Source of the DNA: Natronolimnobius sp. AArcel1
GTDB taxonomy: Archaea > Halobacteriota > Halobacteria > Halobacteriales > Natrialbaceae
Direction: 5' to 3'
Assembly: GCF_011043775.1 (NCBI RefSeq)
Contig: NZ_JAAKXY010000006.1
Location: 62,001 to 126,000 of the forward strand
DNA: 64,000 nt
Both the position numbers and the translations under genes were made by a program. This document shows, in pieces, positions 51,424 to 60,382 of this stretch. A model generated the notes under the pieces. That model did not search any database. It had not been told where the DNA came from and saw only the letters and a list, made by a program, of their open reading frames with translations. Within the stretch, counting starts at the first letter, position 1; every line of letters begins with the position of its first letter.

Positions 51424-52398
51424 ATGACTGACTCCACAATCCGAACCCGTAGCGACGAGCGCCAGCACACCGACCAGGAGCAGGAGTCTGCCGAGCAGGA
51501 ACGAGAACAGTGTCCCGAGTGTGGCGGTCGTGTCGTTTCGGACGCCGAGCACGCCGAAACAGTCTGTACGGACTGTGGGCTCGTCGTCGACGAGGGCGAA
51601 ATCGACCGCGGCCCAGAGTGGCGCGCCTTCGATGCCGCCGAAAAGGACGAAAAGTCCCGCGTCGGCGCGCCGACGACGAACATGATGCACGACCAGGGCC
51701 TGTCGACGAACATCGGCTGGCAGGACAAAGACGCCTACGGCCGCTCGCTCTCGAGTCGCCAGCGCCAGAAGATGCAGCGGCTTCGCACCTGGAACGAGCG
51801 CTTCCGTACGCGTGACAGCAAAGAGCGTAACCTGAAACAGGCACTCGGCGAAATCGACCGCATGGCGAGTGCGCTTGGCCTGCCGGAAAACGTCCGCGAA
51901 ACTGCAAGCGTGATCTACCGACGTGCACTCGAGGAGGACCTGCTCCCGGGTCGCTCGATTGAGGGCGTCGCGACGGCCTCGCTGTACGCCTCTGCACGGC
52001 AGGCTGGGACCCCGCGCAGCCTCGACGAGATCACGGCCGTGAGCCGCGTCGAGAAAGACGAAATTGCTCGGACGTACCGCTACGTCATCCGGGAACTCGG
52101 CCTCGAGGTCCAGCCAGCCGATCCGGAGAGCTACGTGCCGCGCTTTGCAAGCGATCTGGATCTTCCTGACGAGACCGAACGCCGCGCCCGCCAGTTGCTC
52201 AAGACGGCCAAAGACGAGGGCATCCACAGCGGTAAGTCGCCGGTCGGCCTCGCGGCTGCTGCTGTCTACGCTGCCGCGTTACTCACCAACGAGAAGGTCA
52301 CCCAGAACGATGTCAGCGAGGTTGCGAGTATCTCCGAAGTGACAATCCGAAATCGGTATCACGAACTGCTCGAGGCTGAAGAGGCCGCGCCGGTCTGA
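51424..52398 (+). CDS. tfb: Transcription initiation factor TFB (TFIIB)
   Basis: A 324-residue general transcription factor that binds the TATA-TBP complex and recruits RNA polymerase. The N-terminal zinc ribbon has C30, C33, C48 and C51 (CPECGG and CTDCGL); the B-finger or reader segment follows in RGPEWRAFDAAEKDEKSRVG. Two cyclin-like repeats (about 120-215 and 220-315) include LEEDLLPGRSIEGVATASLY and GKSPVGLAAAAVYAAALLTN. Haloarchaea have several TFBs; which one this is cannot be said. A TATA-like TTTAAGTAT at about 51351 lies 70 bases before the start. It follows the GH9 gene, which is probably a separate transcript. Confidence 0.96.
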   Translation: MTDSTIRTRSDERQHTDQEQESAEQEREQCPECGGRVVSDAEHAETVCTDCGLVVDEGEIDRGPEWRAFDAAEKDEKSRVGAPTTNMMHDQGLSTNIGWQDKDAYGRSLSSRQRQKMQRLRTWNERFRTRDSKERNLKQALGEIDRMASALGLPENVRETASVIYRRALEEDLLPGRSIEGVATASLYASARQAGTPRSLDEITAVSRVEKDEIARTYRYVIRELGLEVQPADPESYVPRFASDLDLPDETERRARQLLKTAKDEGIHSGKSPVGLAAAAVYAAALLTNEKVTQNDVSEVASISEVTIRNRYHELLEAEEAAPV

Positions 52399-52515
52399 GT
52401 CTCGGCGCTGTTGTCGGCCGTAATGGCTGGTTTGAGTGAATTAATTTGGTACTGTCCGATCACTGGCGCGTTTAGTCACTGTATACTGAATATATGGGCT
52501 CGCTACGTTGGGAGT

Positions 52516-52647
52516 ATGAACAGCGAATGCGACAACTGCGAGGCTCGCTCAGAGATCGCATACACGCTTACGACCTACCTCGAGCGCGGTGATGAGCAGG
52601 TTGATCTTCACTTTTGCTCGACGGATTGTCTGCAGGTGTGGACCTAA
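52516..52647 (+). CDS. Small zinc-binding protein (43 residues)
   Basis: A short protein with CDNC near the N-terminus (SECDNCEARSEIAY) and HFCSTDCLQVW at the end, forming a treble-clef or zinc-ribbon-like site, CxxC...CxxxC. The segment between is a beta-hairpin-type LTTYLERGDEQVDL. It resembles the small zinc proteins common in haloarchaea (DUF7576 type, from memory). The ATG at 52516 is preferred because the upstream frame is low in acidic residues. Its role is unknown; such proteins commonly regulate or stabilise partners. Confidence 0.7.
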   Translation: MNSECDNCEARSEIAYTLTTYLERGDEQVDLHFCSTDCLQVWT

Positions 52648-52730
52648 CGCGAGGAGTGTCTGGTGCTGGCGACTCGAGCGCATTGTATGGCTCGGCTGAC
52701 ACTTATTGGTGGTCACGCTGAAGCGTCAGT

Positions 52731-53645
52731 ATGACAATTGCGCCGACACCCGAGGAACTTCCCGACGTGAGTACGTCGAGCGGTGATGTAACAGCCGAGG
52801 TTCGAACAGTCAACGGGATTCGGCTGCATACGGTCGTCGCGGGCGACCCGACCGATCCGCTCGTCGTCTTCTTGCATGGGTTTCCGGAGTGTTGGATCGC
52901 GTGGCACCAACAGATTGCGCCGCTCGTCGAGGCGGGGTTTCGGGTGCTCGTGCCCGATCAGCGCGGGTATAACCGCAGCGAGAAGCCACGCGGCGTTCGC
53001 GCGTACCGCCAGCAGCAACTTGCCGCCGATATCGTGGGGCTAATCAAGTCAGAGGGCGCTGGGAGCGCCCATGTCGTCGGCCACGACTGGGGCGGCATGG
53101 TCGCCTGGGACCTTGCACTTCGGTATCCCGAGTACGTCAACCGACTGACGATAGCGAACGCGCCCCATCCTGTCGCGTTTCGCCAGCACCTGCTCTCGAA
53201 TCCCGCCCAGATGCGCCGCAGTTGGTACGCCTACTGCATGCAAGTCCCCTGGCTGCCGGAACGGCTGTGTCGGTCCAACGACTTTCGACTCCTCGAGCGC
53301 GCGCTCTGTGACACCGCTGCACCAGGGACGTTCACCGATGCCGACCTCGAGCGGTATCGTCGCGCCTGGGGCGTCACCGGTGTGCTCTCGGGAATGATAA
53401 ACTGGTATCGTGCGAGCGCCAGATACCCGCCGAACCCGCCACGCGAACAGGTTGACGCGCCAACACTCGTCATCTGGGGCACCGATGACGTTGCTCTTGG
53501 CACCGAACTCGCACTCGATAGCTACGAGTACTGCCCTCGAGACCAGCGTCGCCTCGAGTTACTCGAGGGCACGAGCCACTGGGTTCAACATGAACACCCC
53601 GAGCGCATGACTGAGTTAGTGCTCGAGCATGCAACCGCTGGCTGA
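52731..53645 (+). CDS. Alpha/beta hydrolase, epoxide-hydrolase-like
   Basis: A 304-residue alpha/beta hydrolase. HGFPECW is the oxyanion-hole motif typical of epoxide hydrolases and haloalkane dehalogenases. The nucleophile Asp lies in VVGHDWGGMVAWD. The later Asp of the triad is near IWGTDDVALG and the catalytic His is in LEGTSHWVQHE. A cap domain with Tyr and Trp (about 150-215) follows the nucleophile. It should open epoxides or hydrolyse an ester; the substrate is unknown. Single gene, between a small zinc protein and the Bat-type regulator. Confidence 0.88.
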   Translation: MTIAPTPEELPDVSTSSGDVTAEVRTVNGIRLHTVVAGDPTDPLVVFLHGFPECWIAWHQQIAPLVEAGFRVLVPDQRGYNRSEKPRGVRAYRQQQLAADIVGLIKSEGAGSAHVVGHDWGGMVAWDLALRYPEYVNRLTIANAPHPVAFRQHLLSNPAQMRRSWYAYCMQVPWLPERLCRSNDFRLLERALCDTAAPGTFTDADLERYRRAWGVTGVLSGMINWYRASARYPPNPPREQVDAPTLVIWGTDDVALGTELALDSYEYCPRDQRRLELLEGTSHWVQHEHPERMTELVLEHATAG

Positions 53646-53735
53646 GACACTGGTATTGATCGATTCCCAGGGAATAGGAACAACAGCGAATATATTCAGG
53701 CGCCCCACGCTTCACTAGACCTAGAACTCACACCC

Positions 53736-54410
53736 ATGGCTCAGGCAACACTGATACTGACGATGCCCGAGCAGCTCTGGATTCAGCAGCTCTCAACGGC
53801 ACACCCGGAAACGACGTTTCGCGTACAGGCAGCAGTCCCTGGAGCGGAGACGGGATTTGCACTCGTTCGAATCGCCGGCTCAGACGTGACTGCTGTTCTC
53901 GAGGCAATGCGTGAACACGACCAGCTTACCGAGTTGACAATCGCCCAGCGAAGTGAACGCGAGGCGACGGTTCACTTCGAGACGACGGCCCCGCTGTTGC
54001 TGTTTTCCTCACAGGAATCAGGAATTCCGATCGAACTCCCGATCGAAATCGCCGACGGCGAGGCCACAGTGGAGGTTACCGGCTCGAGAGAGCGCCTCGC
54101 TGAACTCGCCGAACAACTCGAGTTCTTTGGGCTCTCCTATCGGATCGATAGCGTCAGTGAGCGACTGCACCAGAGCCAGTTACTCTCCGAACGCCAACTC
54201 GAGATCGTCGTGACGGCTGTCGATCAGGGCTACTACGACACGCCGCGGCGGTGTTCGCTGACGGACCTTGCAGAGCACCTCGGGATTGCAAAGTCGACGT
54301 GCAGCGAGACGCTCCATCGTGCTGAAGAGGCGATTGTCAAACGGTTTGTCGAGGATTTGCCGGGACTGGACGGGGCAGAGTCACTCGCTGAACAGCTTGC
54401 AGCAAACTGA
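53736..54410 (+). CDS. Bat-type regulator with C-terminal HTH-10 domain
   Basis: A 224-residue haloarchaeal regulator. Residues about 1-150 form a small-molecule or partner-binding region of the Bat family type (TTFRVQAAVPGAETGFALVRIAG and similar), and the C-terminal HTH-10 domain covers about 152-220: LLSERQLEIVVTAVDQGYYDTPRRC, SLTDLAEHLGIAKSTCSE and HRAEEAIVKRFV. These regulators usually control nearby genes. The NrfD/Fe-S operon begins 250 bases downstream on the same strand, making it the natural candidate target. The ligand is unknown. Confidence 0.85.
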   Translation: MAQATLILTMPEQLWIQQLSTAHPETTFRVQAAVPGAETGFALVRIAGSDVTAVLEAMREHDQLTELTIAQRSEREATVHFETTAPLLLFSSQESGIPIELPIEIADGEATVEVTGSRERLAELAEQLEFFGLSYRIDSVSERLHQSQLLSERQLEIVVTAVDQGYYDTPRRCSLTDLAEHLGIAKSTCSETLHRAEEAIVKRFVEDLPGLDGAESLAEQLAAN

Positions 54411-54659
54411 TGACGAGATCGGACCAGTAACTCTGTTGTATATCCCCTCATTCGGCTTTGTGTAGCGATAAAACGGACGCAGTATTTATATCTCCGAACA
54501 TATTCGCCGCAATTCTCGTGAACTGGAAATTGGGTGTATAATACAACCAGACGTAGCCGCGAGTGCGCGGTAGCGGGAAGGTACAGATGGACATATTCAA
54601 GTACACTCCGTCAAGTTACTGCTCTACGAAAACGCCGTGTACAGAGGTGTTTTACCCAG

Positions 54660-56279
54660 ATGAGTACGGACGATGAATCATTCCACCCACTCGGAAGCGA
54701 GTGGGAAGACGAACTCGAGACGATGCTCGACGATACCGAGTACGATACGGACCTCGGTATGCAAATGGCCCAAGACGCATTCCGCGTCACGAAGGGCGAA
54801 CTCTCTGAAGCCGACTTCCACGAGAAATATCACGACGATGTGATGGAGGAGTTCGGCGAGGACGAACGACCAACCAAGGAAGCGTACGAAACCGCCCAGG
54901 AAGAAGCGAAAGGGACGGTTGGTCGAATGCTCTCGAAATTCGATGGTGATGGCGAGGACAGTCGCCGCGGTGCCATGAAGAAGATGGGAGCCGGTGCGGC
55001 TGCTGTTGGTCTCGGTGCATGGGGAACCGTCGATGACGGTCCAAGCCAGCCCGAACCAAGCGTTGCTGCAGCACAGGAAGAAGGCGACGACGATGCAAAT
55101 GATCTCCAGTGGGGGATGACAATCGACCTCGAGCGATGTGACGGTTGTCTAACCTGTGTTGAGGCCTGTACGCAGGAGAACGACCTCGATCAGGGTGTCA
55201 ACTGGATGTACGTCCTCGCGTTCGAAGACGAACTTAGCTCTGGTGGCTCACCAGCGCCCGACGTTCGTGGCGGTATTGACGGGTTTGATATGCTCGTTCG
55301 CCCGTGTCAGCACTGTACTGATGCGCCGTGTGAGAAGGTGTGCCCGACGACGGCACGTCACACCCGGGACAAGGACGGCCTCGTCCTTACGGACTACGAC
55401 GTGTGTATTGGCTGCCGATACTGTCAGGTTGCTTGTCCCTACGGTGTCAACTACTTCCAGTGGAACGAACCAGACGTTTCGACGGACGAAATCGCTGATC
55501 ACATGGGTGTCGAACCCGGCGAGGAAGGCGACCATATGACCGACGACCGTGGTCGATGGGTCGACGCTCGAGCCCCACGGGGCGTCATGAGCAAGTGTAC
55601 GATGTGTCCAACTCGTCAGGATGGCCTCATGGGCGACGAACAGGTCGGTACCACGGCTTGTGAGGAAGCTTGCCCACCGGATGCAATCCAGTTCGGAAAC
55701 GTCAATGACGAGCGAAGCGATGCCTACCAGCACCGTGAGAACCCGAACAAGAGTCGCTCGATTATTGACGCCCACCACAACATGCCGTCACCCGACGACA
55801 TCGATGAGGAACTCGACGGCGACACCGATCTCGAGGACGCACTCGAGGCGCTCGAAATCGAGTCCGATGTGGTCGCGATCATGAAAGCGATCGAGATCAC
55901 GACGGATGATCTCGGCCCCAGCGACGAGGAGAACACGACGCTCCTCGAGCAGGAACAAGAGATTCTTGAAGCCGTTGAAACGCTCGAGGAGTACGTTGAT
56001 CTCGAGGACGAAGATGCACTGGACGAACTTCGGCTTGGCGATGGTGAAGAAAGCGACGCCGAAGACCGCCTTCGCAACTTCGCCGGTAACCCTAGCTCGA
56101 TGTTCAAACTTCTCGAGGAGTATGGGACGAACCCGAACATCGCGTACATTGGGAAAGAACCCGGACCGAACGCTGAGCAGGTTGAAGGACCAGTCTCGTA
56201 CGATGGCTGGGACAGTTTGACCGACAACCGGAAGGAAGTCCTTGACGAGGATACTGTTGACGGAGGACTGTTCTCATGA
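54660..56279 (+). CDS. Four-cluster [4Fe-4S] ferredoxin-type subunit (PsrB/DmsB-like) with N-terminal domain and C-terminal acidic extension
   Basis: A 539-residue electron-transfer subunit. An acidic N-terminal domain of about 95 residues precedes a Tat-like motif, SRRGAMKKMGAGAAAVG at 101-117. Sixteen Cys in four groups then bind [4Fe-4S] clusters: C160/163/166/170, C216/219/224/228, C249/252/255/259 and C313/316/334/338, the PsrB/DmsB order. A 150-residue acidic, helical C-terminal part is unusual for the family. It overlaps the NrfD gene by 4 bases. The catalytic molybdopterin subunit that normally goes with it is not beside it. An AT-rich region at 54480-54545 holds two TATA candidates, so the leader is long. 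Confidence 0.87.
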   Translation: MSTDDESFHPLGSEWEDELETMLDDTEYDTDLGMQMAQDAFRVTKGELSEADFHEKYHDDVMEEFGEDERPTKEAYETAQEEAKGTVGRMLSKFDGDGEDSRRGAMKKMGAGAAAVGLGAWGTVDDGPSQPEPSVAAAQEEGDDDANDLQWGMTIDLERCDGCLTCVEACTQENDLDQGVNWMYVLAFEDELSSGGSPAPDVRGGIDGFDMLVRPCQHCTDAPCEKVCPTTARHTRDKDGLVLTDYDVCIGCRYCQVACPYGVNYFQWNEPDVSTDEIADHMGVEPGEEGDHMTDDRGRWVDARAPRGVMSKCTMCPTRQDGLMGDEQVGTTACEEACPPDAIQFGNVNDERSDAYQHRENPNKSRSIIDAHHNMPSPDDIDEELDGDTDLEDALEALEIESDVVAIMKAIEITTDDLGPSDEENTTLLEQEQEILEAVETLEEYVDLEDEDALDELRLGDGEESDAEDRLRNFAGNPSSMFKLLEEYGTNPNIAYIGKEPGPNAEQVEGPVSYDGWDSLTDNRKEVLDEDTVDGGLFS

Positions 56280-57652
56280 GCACGAAGACACCGGATGAAT
56301 CGGACATTCTGCGACCGATCGGGATCGACGCGATCTCGAAACCGTATCTGGCACTGTTCGGTGCTGCATCGGTCGCGTTCGGTATCTTCCTGATCGGCTG
56401 GATGTACCAGCTCTGGGTTGGGATGAGCGTTACCGGGCTTTCTGACTGGGGTTCCGGCGGCGGTGTCACCTGGGGTCTCTATATCGGCGCGTTCATCTGG
56501 TGGGTCGGGATCGCCCACGGCGGGATTATCCTGTCCGCTGCGGTCCGACTGCTTGGCATGGATCGGTACATGCCAGTTGCCCGCCTTGCAGAGATGTTGA
56601 CGCTTGCAGGCCTCTCGGCCGCTGGCTTCTACATTATTGTCCACATGGGCCGTCCGGACCGGATGGTCACGAGCGTTATTGGTCACTACCACATCACGGT
56701 GAACAACTCGCCACTGGTGTGGGACGTGACGGTCATTACGGCGTACTTCGTCCTCACGGCGACGTACCTCGGACTCACGCTCCGATACGACATCACGCGA
56801 CTGCGTGATGACCTTCCGGATATCTTCGAGCCGATGTACAAGATGATGACCCTCGGTTACTCCGAGAAAGAAGACGAGGTCATTGAGCGGATGGTCTGGT
56901 GGCTCGCGCTGGCGATCATCATCATGGCTCCGCTCTTGCTCCACGGCGGTGTGATTCCGTGGCTGTTCGCCCTGCTGCCGACCTACCCCGGCTGGTTCGG
57001 CGCAATTCAGGGGCCACAGTTCCTGACAATTGCACTTACCTCGGCAATCAGTGGCGTCATTCTGGTCTCTTACGCCTTCCGACGCGCGTACGACTGGGAC
57101 CACATCATTACGGATGATGTCTTCCGCGGCCTGCTCCTGTGGCTCGGATTCTTCTGCCTGTTGTTCCTGTGGCTTCAGCTGCAGCAGCTTGCGTCCGGGA
57201 GCTTCTCGCCAACTGTCGACCACGAAGCCGCAACGGCTTCGAAGTTCTCGCACCCAGCGTACATCGTGCCGATGATGATGGTTCTGGGCGTCCTCGCGTA
57301 CATCTTCGCGACGACGATCCGTCCATCGCTGTTCACCAAAGCACGCGCCATCGGTGCGGCCGTGCTGGTGTTGATCGCAACGCTCGTCGAAAAGACGTAC
57401 TTCGTCGTTGCTGGCCTCTGGTACCCTGCATTCAGTATCTACGACGCCACGCCCGGCGAGTACATGCCGAGCTTGATCGAAATGTCGTCGGTGCTTGGGA
57501 CGATTGGGATGGTGACGTTGTTCTTCCTCGTCATCTCCAAACTCGTTCCCGTGGTCGAACTCCACGCCATCGAACATCTGCGTGGTGACCACGGACATGG
57601 CCACGATGACGACTCAACTGAAAGCGCAACTGAACAGGAGGTGAAAGCATGA
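56276..57652 (+). CDS. NrfD/PsrC-type membrane quinone-interacting subunit
   Basis: A 458-residue membrane protein with about nine to ten transmembrane helices, belonging to the NrfD/PsrC polysulfide-reductase family: GLYIGAFIWWVGIAHGGIILSAAVRLLG (first core helices) and GRPDRMVTSVIGHYH are typical. It anchors the Fe-S subunit in the membrane and exchanges electrons with menaquinone, made by the men genes of the same window. It overlaps both the preceding Fe-S gene and the following small membrane gene by 4 bases. A His/Asp-rich tail (HGHGHDDD) closes it. The direction of electron flow cannot be told. Confidence 0.88.
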   Translation: MSTKTPDESDILRPIGIDAISKPYLALFGAASVAFGIFLIGWMYQLWVGMSVTGLSDWGSGGGVTWGLYIGAFIWWVGIAHGGIILSAAVRLLGMDRYMPVARLAEMLTLAGLSAAGFYIIVHMGRPDRMVTSVIGHYHITVNNSPLVWDVTVITAYFVLTATYLGLTLRYDITRLRDDLPDIFEPMYKMMTLGYSEKEDEVIERMVWWLALAIIIMAPLLLHGGVIPWLFALLPTYPGWFGAIQGPQFLTIALTSAISGVILVSYAFRRAYDWDHIITDDVFRGLLLWLGFFCLLFLWLQLQQLASGSFSPTVDHEAATASKFSHPAYIVPMMMVLGVLAYIFATTIRPSLFTKARAIGAAVLVLIATLVEKTYFVVAGLWYPAFSIYDATPGEYMPSLIEMSSVLGTIGMVTLFFLVISKLVPVVELHAIEHLRGDHGHGHDDDSTESATEQEVKA

Positions 57653-57957
57653 GCGCACTCACGGCTGCACTCACGATGTTGCCATTGTATGCCGGTGTCG
57701 GTGGGACCGAAGGCGTTACTGGCTTCCCAAACATCGGGACGTACCTCATCTTCGGGGTCGTGCTGGTGCCGATCTACGTGATGATCATCGCGTGGTTCAC
57801 CGGGACGCCGCGTGACACGAAAACCGGCGTGATGGGAATCGTGTACCTGGTCGGCATTACAGCCGGCATGTGGGTCCCAATGTTCTTCCTGACGATGCTC
57901 ATCGGGATCATCTTCTTCGGCGGTCTGCCGGAACCAGTCGGTTCACCTGGTCCGTAG
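57649..57957 (+). CDS. Small membrane protein of the Fe-S/NrfD operon, copy 1
   Basis: A 102-residue protein with three hydrophobic segments (about 5-20, 29-48 and 60-88). GTEGVTGFPNIGTYLIFGVVLVP and GITAGMWVPMFFLTM are shared with the paralogue 131 bases downstream. It overlaps the NrfD gene by 4 bases, so it is a subunit or assembly factor of that complex. I recognise no named family. Its position and coupling give more information than its sequence. Confidence 0.78.
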   Translation: MSALTAALTMLPLYAGVGGTEGVTGFPNIGTYLIFGVVLVPIYVMIIAWFTGTPRDTKTGVMGIVYLVGITAGMWVPMFFLTMLIGIIFFGGLPEPVGSPGP

Positions 57958-58087
57958 ACTCACCGTCGACTTGTCCGATTTTGTGACGCGGTTTTTGTTG
58001 TTTTTATCCCCTCCTGACTGGCTGTGCACAATCGGACCTTGAAAGCCCATGCAGTATCGAAACTGCCGTGGGAGCAGACAACTGGCT

Positions 58088-58411
58088 ATGACACTGTCAC
58101 TCTCCGTCGCACTCGGTGTGTCAGAGCTGTCGCTGTTGTATCACGGTTACGACGGCACCGAAGGAGTCACCGGCTTTCCAAATATCGGGACATGGCTTAT
58201 TTTCGGCGTCGTCCTCGTGCCCGTCTACGTCATGGTAATCGCGTGGTTCGCGGGCACCCCACGCGATACGAAACTCGGGGGGATGGGCGTCCTCTACCTG
58301 ATCGGCATTACCGCAGGGATGTGGGTGCCCATGTTCTTCCTGACAGTTATCATCGGCATCATTTTCTTCGGTGGCGCACCGGAACCGATCGGCTCGACCG
58401 GCCCGCCATAG
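58088..58411 (+). CDS. Small membrane protein of the Fe-S/NrfD operon, copy 2
   Basis: A 107-residue protein, paralogue of the gene at 57649. The blocks GTEGVTGFPNIGT, LIFGVVLVPVYVM, IAWFAGTPRDTK and GMWVPMFFLT agree at most positions, while the N-terminus is diverged. It has three hydrophobic segments and ends GSTGPP instead of GSPGP. The ATG at 58088 starts MTLSLSVALGV. It lies 131 bases after copy 1, a typical tandem duplication with retention, which suggests the two form a heteromeric or alternative subunit. The next gene, Mrp-type, begins 100 bases later. Confidence 0.76.
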   Translation: MTLSLSVALGVSELSLLYHGYDGTEGVTGFPNIGTWLIFGVVLVPVYVMVIAWFAGTPRDTKLGGMGVLYLIGITAGMWVPMFFLTVIIGIIFFGGAPEPIGSTGPP

Positions 58412-58511
58412 TCTCGAGACAAACTCGAGCCCTCGAGTGTCTGGGCGGTTCCGAACCATCACACGTATCCCCGTCGGCCTCTTTCAGTTCACCAACCGCT
58501 ATCGACGCACC

Positions 58512-59603
58512 ATGAGTATCACAGAACACGAACTCAAGATCAAACTCGAGGACATCGAGGACCCTGATATCGGCGAGGACATCATCTCGCTCGGCTTGGT
58601 CAACGACGTCACGATCGACGACGAGACAGCCCGTATTTCACTCGCGTTCAACGCCCCGTATGCCCCCTCCGAGATGGAACTGGGCAATCAAATCCGGGAA
58701 CTCTGTGATGAGGTTGGCCTCGAGGCCGACCTGCGAGCCCACGTCGGGCAGGAACACGGCTTCGACGACGAGGTGCTCCCGCGCGTCCGAAACGTCATCG
58801 CAGTCGCCTCCGGGAAAGGTGGCGTCGGGAAGACGACCGTCGCAGCGAATCTCGCCGCCGGCCTCGAGAAACGCGGCGCGATGGTCGGCCTACTGGATGC
58901 CGACATCCACGGCCCGAACGTGCCGAAGATTCTACCAGTCGAAAGTGATCCTGGTGTGACGCCGAACGAAGATATCGTCCCGCCGCGCTCGGATGGCGTC
59001 CGAATCATCAGTATGGGCTTCATGATGGAAGAAGATGACGACCCCGCAATCTTGCGTGGGCCGATGGTCAACAAGTTCATGATGAAGTTCTTGGACGGCG
59101 TCGAGTGGGGTCGTCTCGATTATCTTATTGTCGACCTCCCGCCGGGGACCGGCGATGCAACCTTGAACCTCCTGCAGTCGATGCCAGTCACCGGAGCCGT
59201 CGTCGTCACGACGCCCCAGGAGATGGCGCTCGAGGATACCCGAAAGGGGATTCAGATGTTCAACAAGCACGACACGCCCGTACTGGGCGTCGTCGAGAAC
59301 ATGAGTTCGTTCGTCTGTCCGTCCTGTGGCGACCAACATGGCCTGTTCGGGACCGAAGGTGCAGATACGATCGTCGACAACTACGACGTCCCACTGCTCG
59401 GACGCATCCCGATTCACCCCGACTTTGGTGCCGACGGTAGCAAGGGCCCAATCGTCAAAGACGACGACAGCCCGGTCCAAGAACACGTCGAGGACGTTGT
59501 CGCCGAGGCCTCCGACCGCATCGGCGAGGCAAACCGCCGCACGGTCAACGAACACACCTCGGATACGCCCGATAACACGCTTCCGACCGAGACTGAAGAC
59601 TGA
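58512..59603 (+). CDS. Mrp/NBP35-type P-loop ATPase, Fe-S cluster carrier
   Basis: A 363-residue protein. Residues 1-85 are a MIP18/DUF59-type domain (LEDIEDPDIGEDIISLGLV). The P-loop ATPase domain (about 95-330) has the deviant Walker A GKGGVGKTT, LDADIHGPNVPKIL and VDLPPGTGDATLNL, and a CPSCG motif that binds a bridging [4Fe-4S] cluster. It carries Fe-S clusters to apoproteins; being next to a 16-Cys Fe-S protein makes that operon a plausible client. The ATG at 58512 was chosen over longer starts because MSITEHELK opens the domain. The C-terminal 30 residues are acidic and flexible. Confidence 0.93.
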   Translation: MSITEHELKIKLEDIEDPDIGEDIISLGLVNDVTIDDETARISLAFNAPYAPSEMELGNQIRELCDEVGLEADLRAHVGQEHGFDDEVLPRVRNVIAVASGKGGVGKTTVAANLAAGLEKRGAMVGLLDADIHGPNVPKILPVESDPGVTPNEDIVPPRSDGVRIISMGFMMEEDDDPAILRGPMVNKFMMKFLDGVEWGRLDYLIVDLPPGTGDATLNLLQSMPVTGAVVVTTPQEMALEDTRKGIQMFNKHDTPVLGVVENMSSFVCPSCGDQHGLFGTEGADTIVDNYDVPLLGRIPIHPDFGADGSKGPIVKDDDSPVQEHVEDVVAEASDRIGEANRRTVNEHTSDTPDNTLPTETED

Positions 59604-59663
59604 TTCGGTCGTTTCTGTTTCGCTGCCTGCTATTCCTCGTGCCAATCCTGCGAGCAGTAGCAG

Positions 59664-60284
59664 TTACTCGAGATACTCGAGGTCACCGAACCGTTCACGG
59701 TTCATCGTCGTGACGACGAACCGTTTCACCGTCTCGATCAGTTCGGCTTCCGTTTCGTACGTTTCGATGCGAAGGTCCCAGCGCGTTCGTGCTGACCGAA
59801 TCATTTCACTGGTTACATCCGATTCGTGGACGAATACGATCCTGTCACCGTGGGTCTCCGCAAGGTTCTCGAGGACGCTACCTGCTTCTTCGCCAATGCC
59901 GAAATTGTGACCTAAAAACGGAACGATGAACACGGTCGCATTTGCACAGCGACTGTATTCGATACTCTGTGTTACTGCATCCACTGCGTCCGTGTCGATA
60001 TCGATATCAACTGCGAGAAACGCGTTAATTCCTGGATCTGTTCGAAGATCGCCTTGTACTCGCCGAAGTAGGGCTTTCGCCTCGTCAATTTCGCCTTTGT
60101 TTTGGAATAATTTCCTGAACGGTCCCGGGAGTTCGTTGATCTCCACGTCGTTTAGTTCGTCGTTGTTGAACACGTAGTTTAGGTTGAACGATTTGTACGG
60201 CCCCATCAGATAGAGTAGAAAACGGTCGTAGGCTACATCGCCGAGTCGGTCCGCGATGTGATCACGTGTAATTTCCTGCGCCAT
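59664..60284 (-). CDS. DUF7509-like protein, intact copy
   Basis: A 206-residue soluble protein that includes LYLMGPYKSFNLNYVF near residue 25, INAFLAVDIDIDTD and FIVPFLGHNFGIGEEAGSV. It is collinear with the interrupted gene at 4426-5118. The Gly-Pro-Tyr turn and the Gly-rich segment near residue 130 suggest a Rossmann-like nucleotide-binding fold, perhaps a TIR- or nucleoside-processing-like domain, but this is inference; the family has no known function. It is divergent from a winged-helix gene with a 98-base AT-rich intergenic region. Confidence 0.8.
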   Translation of the reverse strand: MAQEITRDHIADRLGDVAYDRFLLYLMGPYKSFNLNYVFNNDELNDVEINELPGPFRKLFQNKGEIDEAKALLRRVQGDLRTDPGINAFLAVDIDIDTDAVDAVTQSIEYSRCANATVFIVPFLGHNFGIGEEAGSVLENLAETHGDRIVFVHESDVTSEMIRSARTRWDLRIETYETEAELIETVKRFVVTTMNRERFGDLEYLE

Positions 60285-60382
60285 GATTACAACAATATAT
60301 CAATAGTATATAAAAGAGGGCCTTTTCGAAAAATCCTGGCTTGAGAAAGACTAAAAGGAGAAACCGCGTAGTACCGAATACA
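60285..60382. promoter_or_regulatory. Divergent promoter between DUF7509-like and winged-helix genes
   Basis: The 98-base AT-rich gap carries TATATAAAA-like sequence (about 60305-60315) and an inverted pair CCTTTT/AAAAGG (about 60321-60358). Such an arrangement allows one regulator to control both genes. The equivalent gap before the interrupted copy at 4330-4425 also holds an inverted repeat, though with a different sequence. Confidence 0.45.

Noticed and set aside
51424-52398. TFB as specific regulator of the hydrolase cluster
   Set aside because: Adjacency alone does not show it, and TFB near gatC is a common haloarchaeal arrangement.
55724-57604. A 626-codon minus-strand frame
   Set aside because: It covers the Fe-S and NrfD genes; its His/Arg-rich composition and lack of motifs show it is a shadow.
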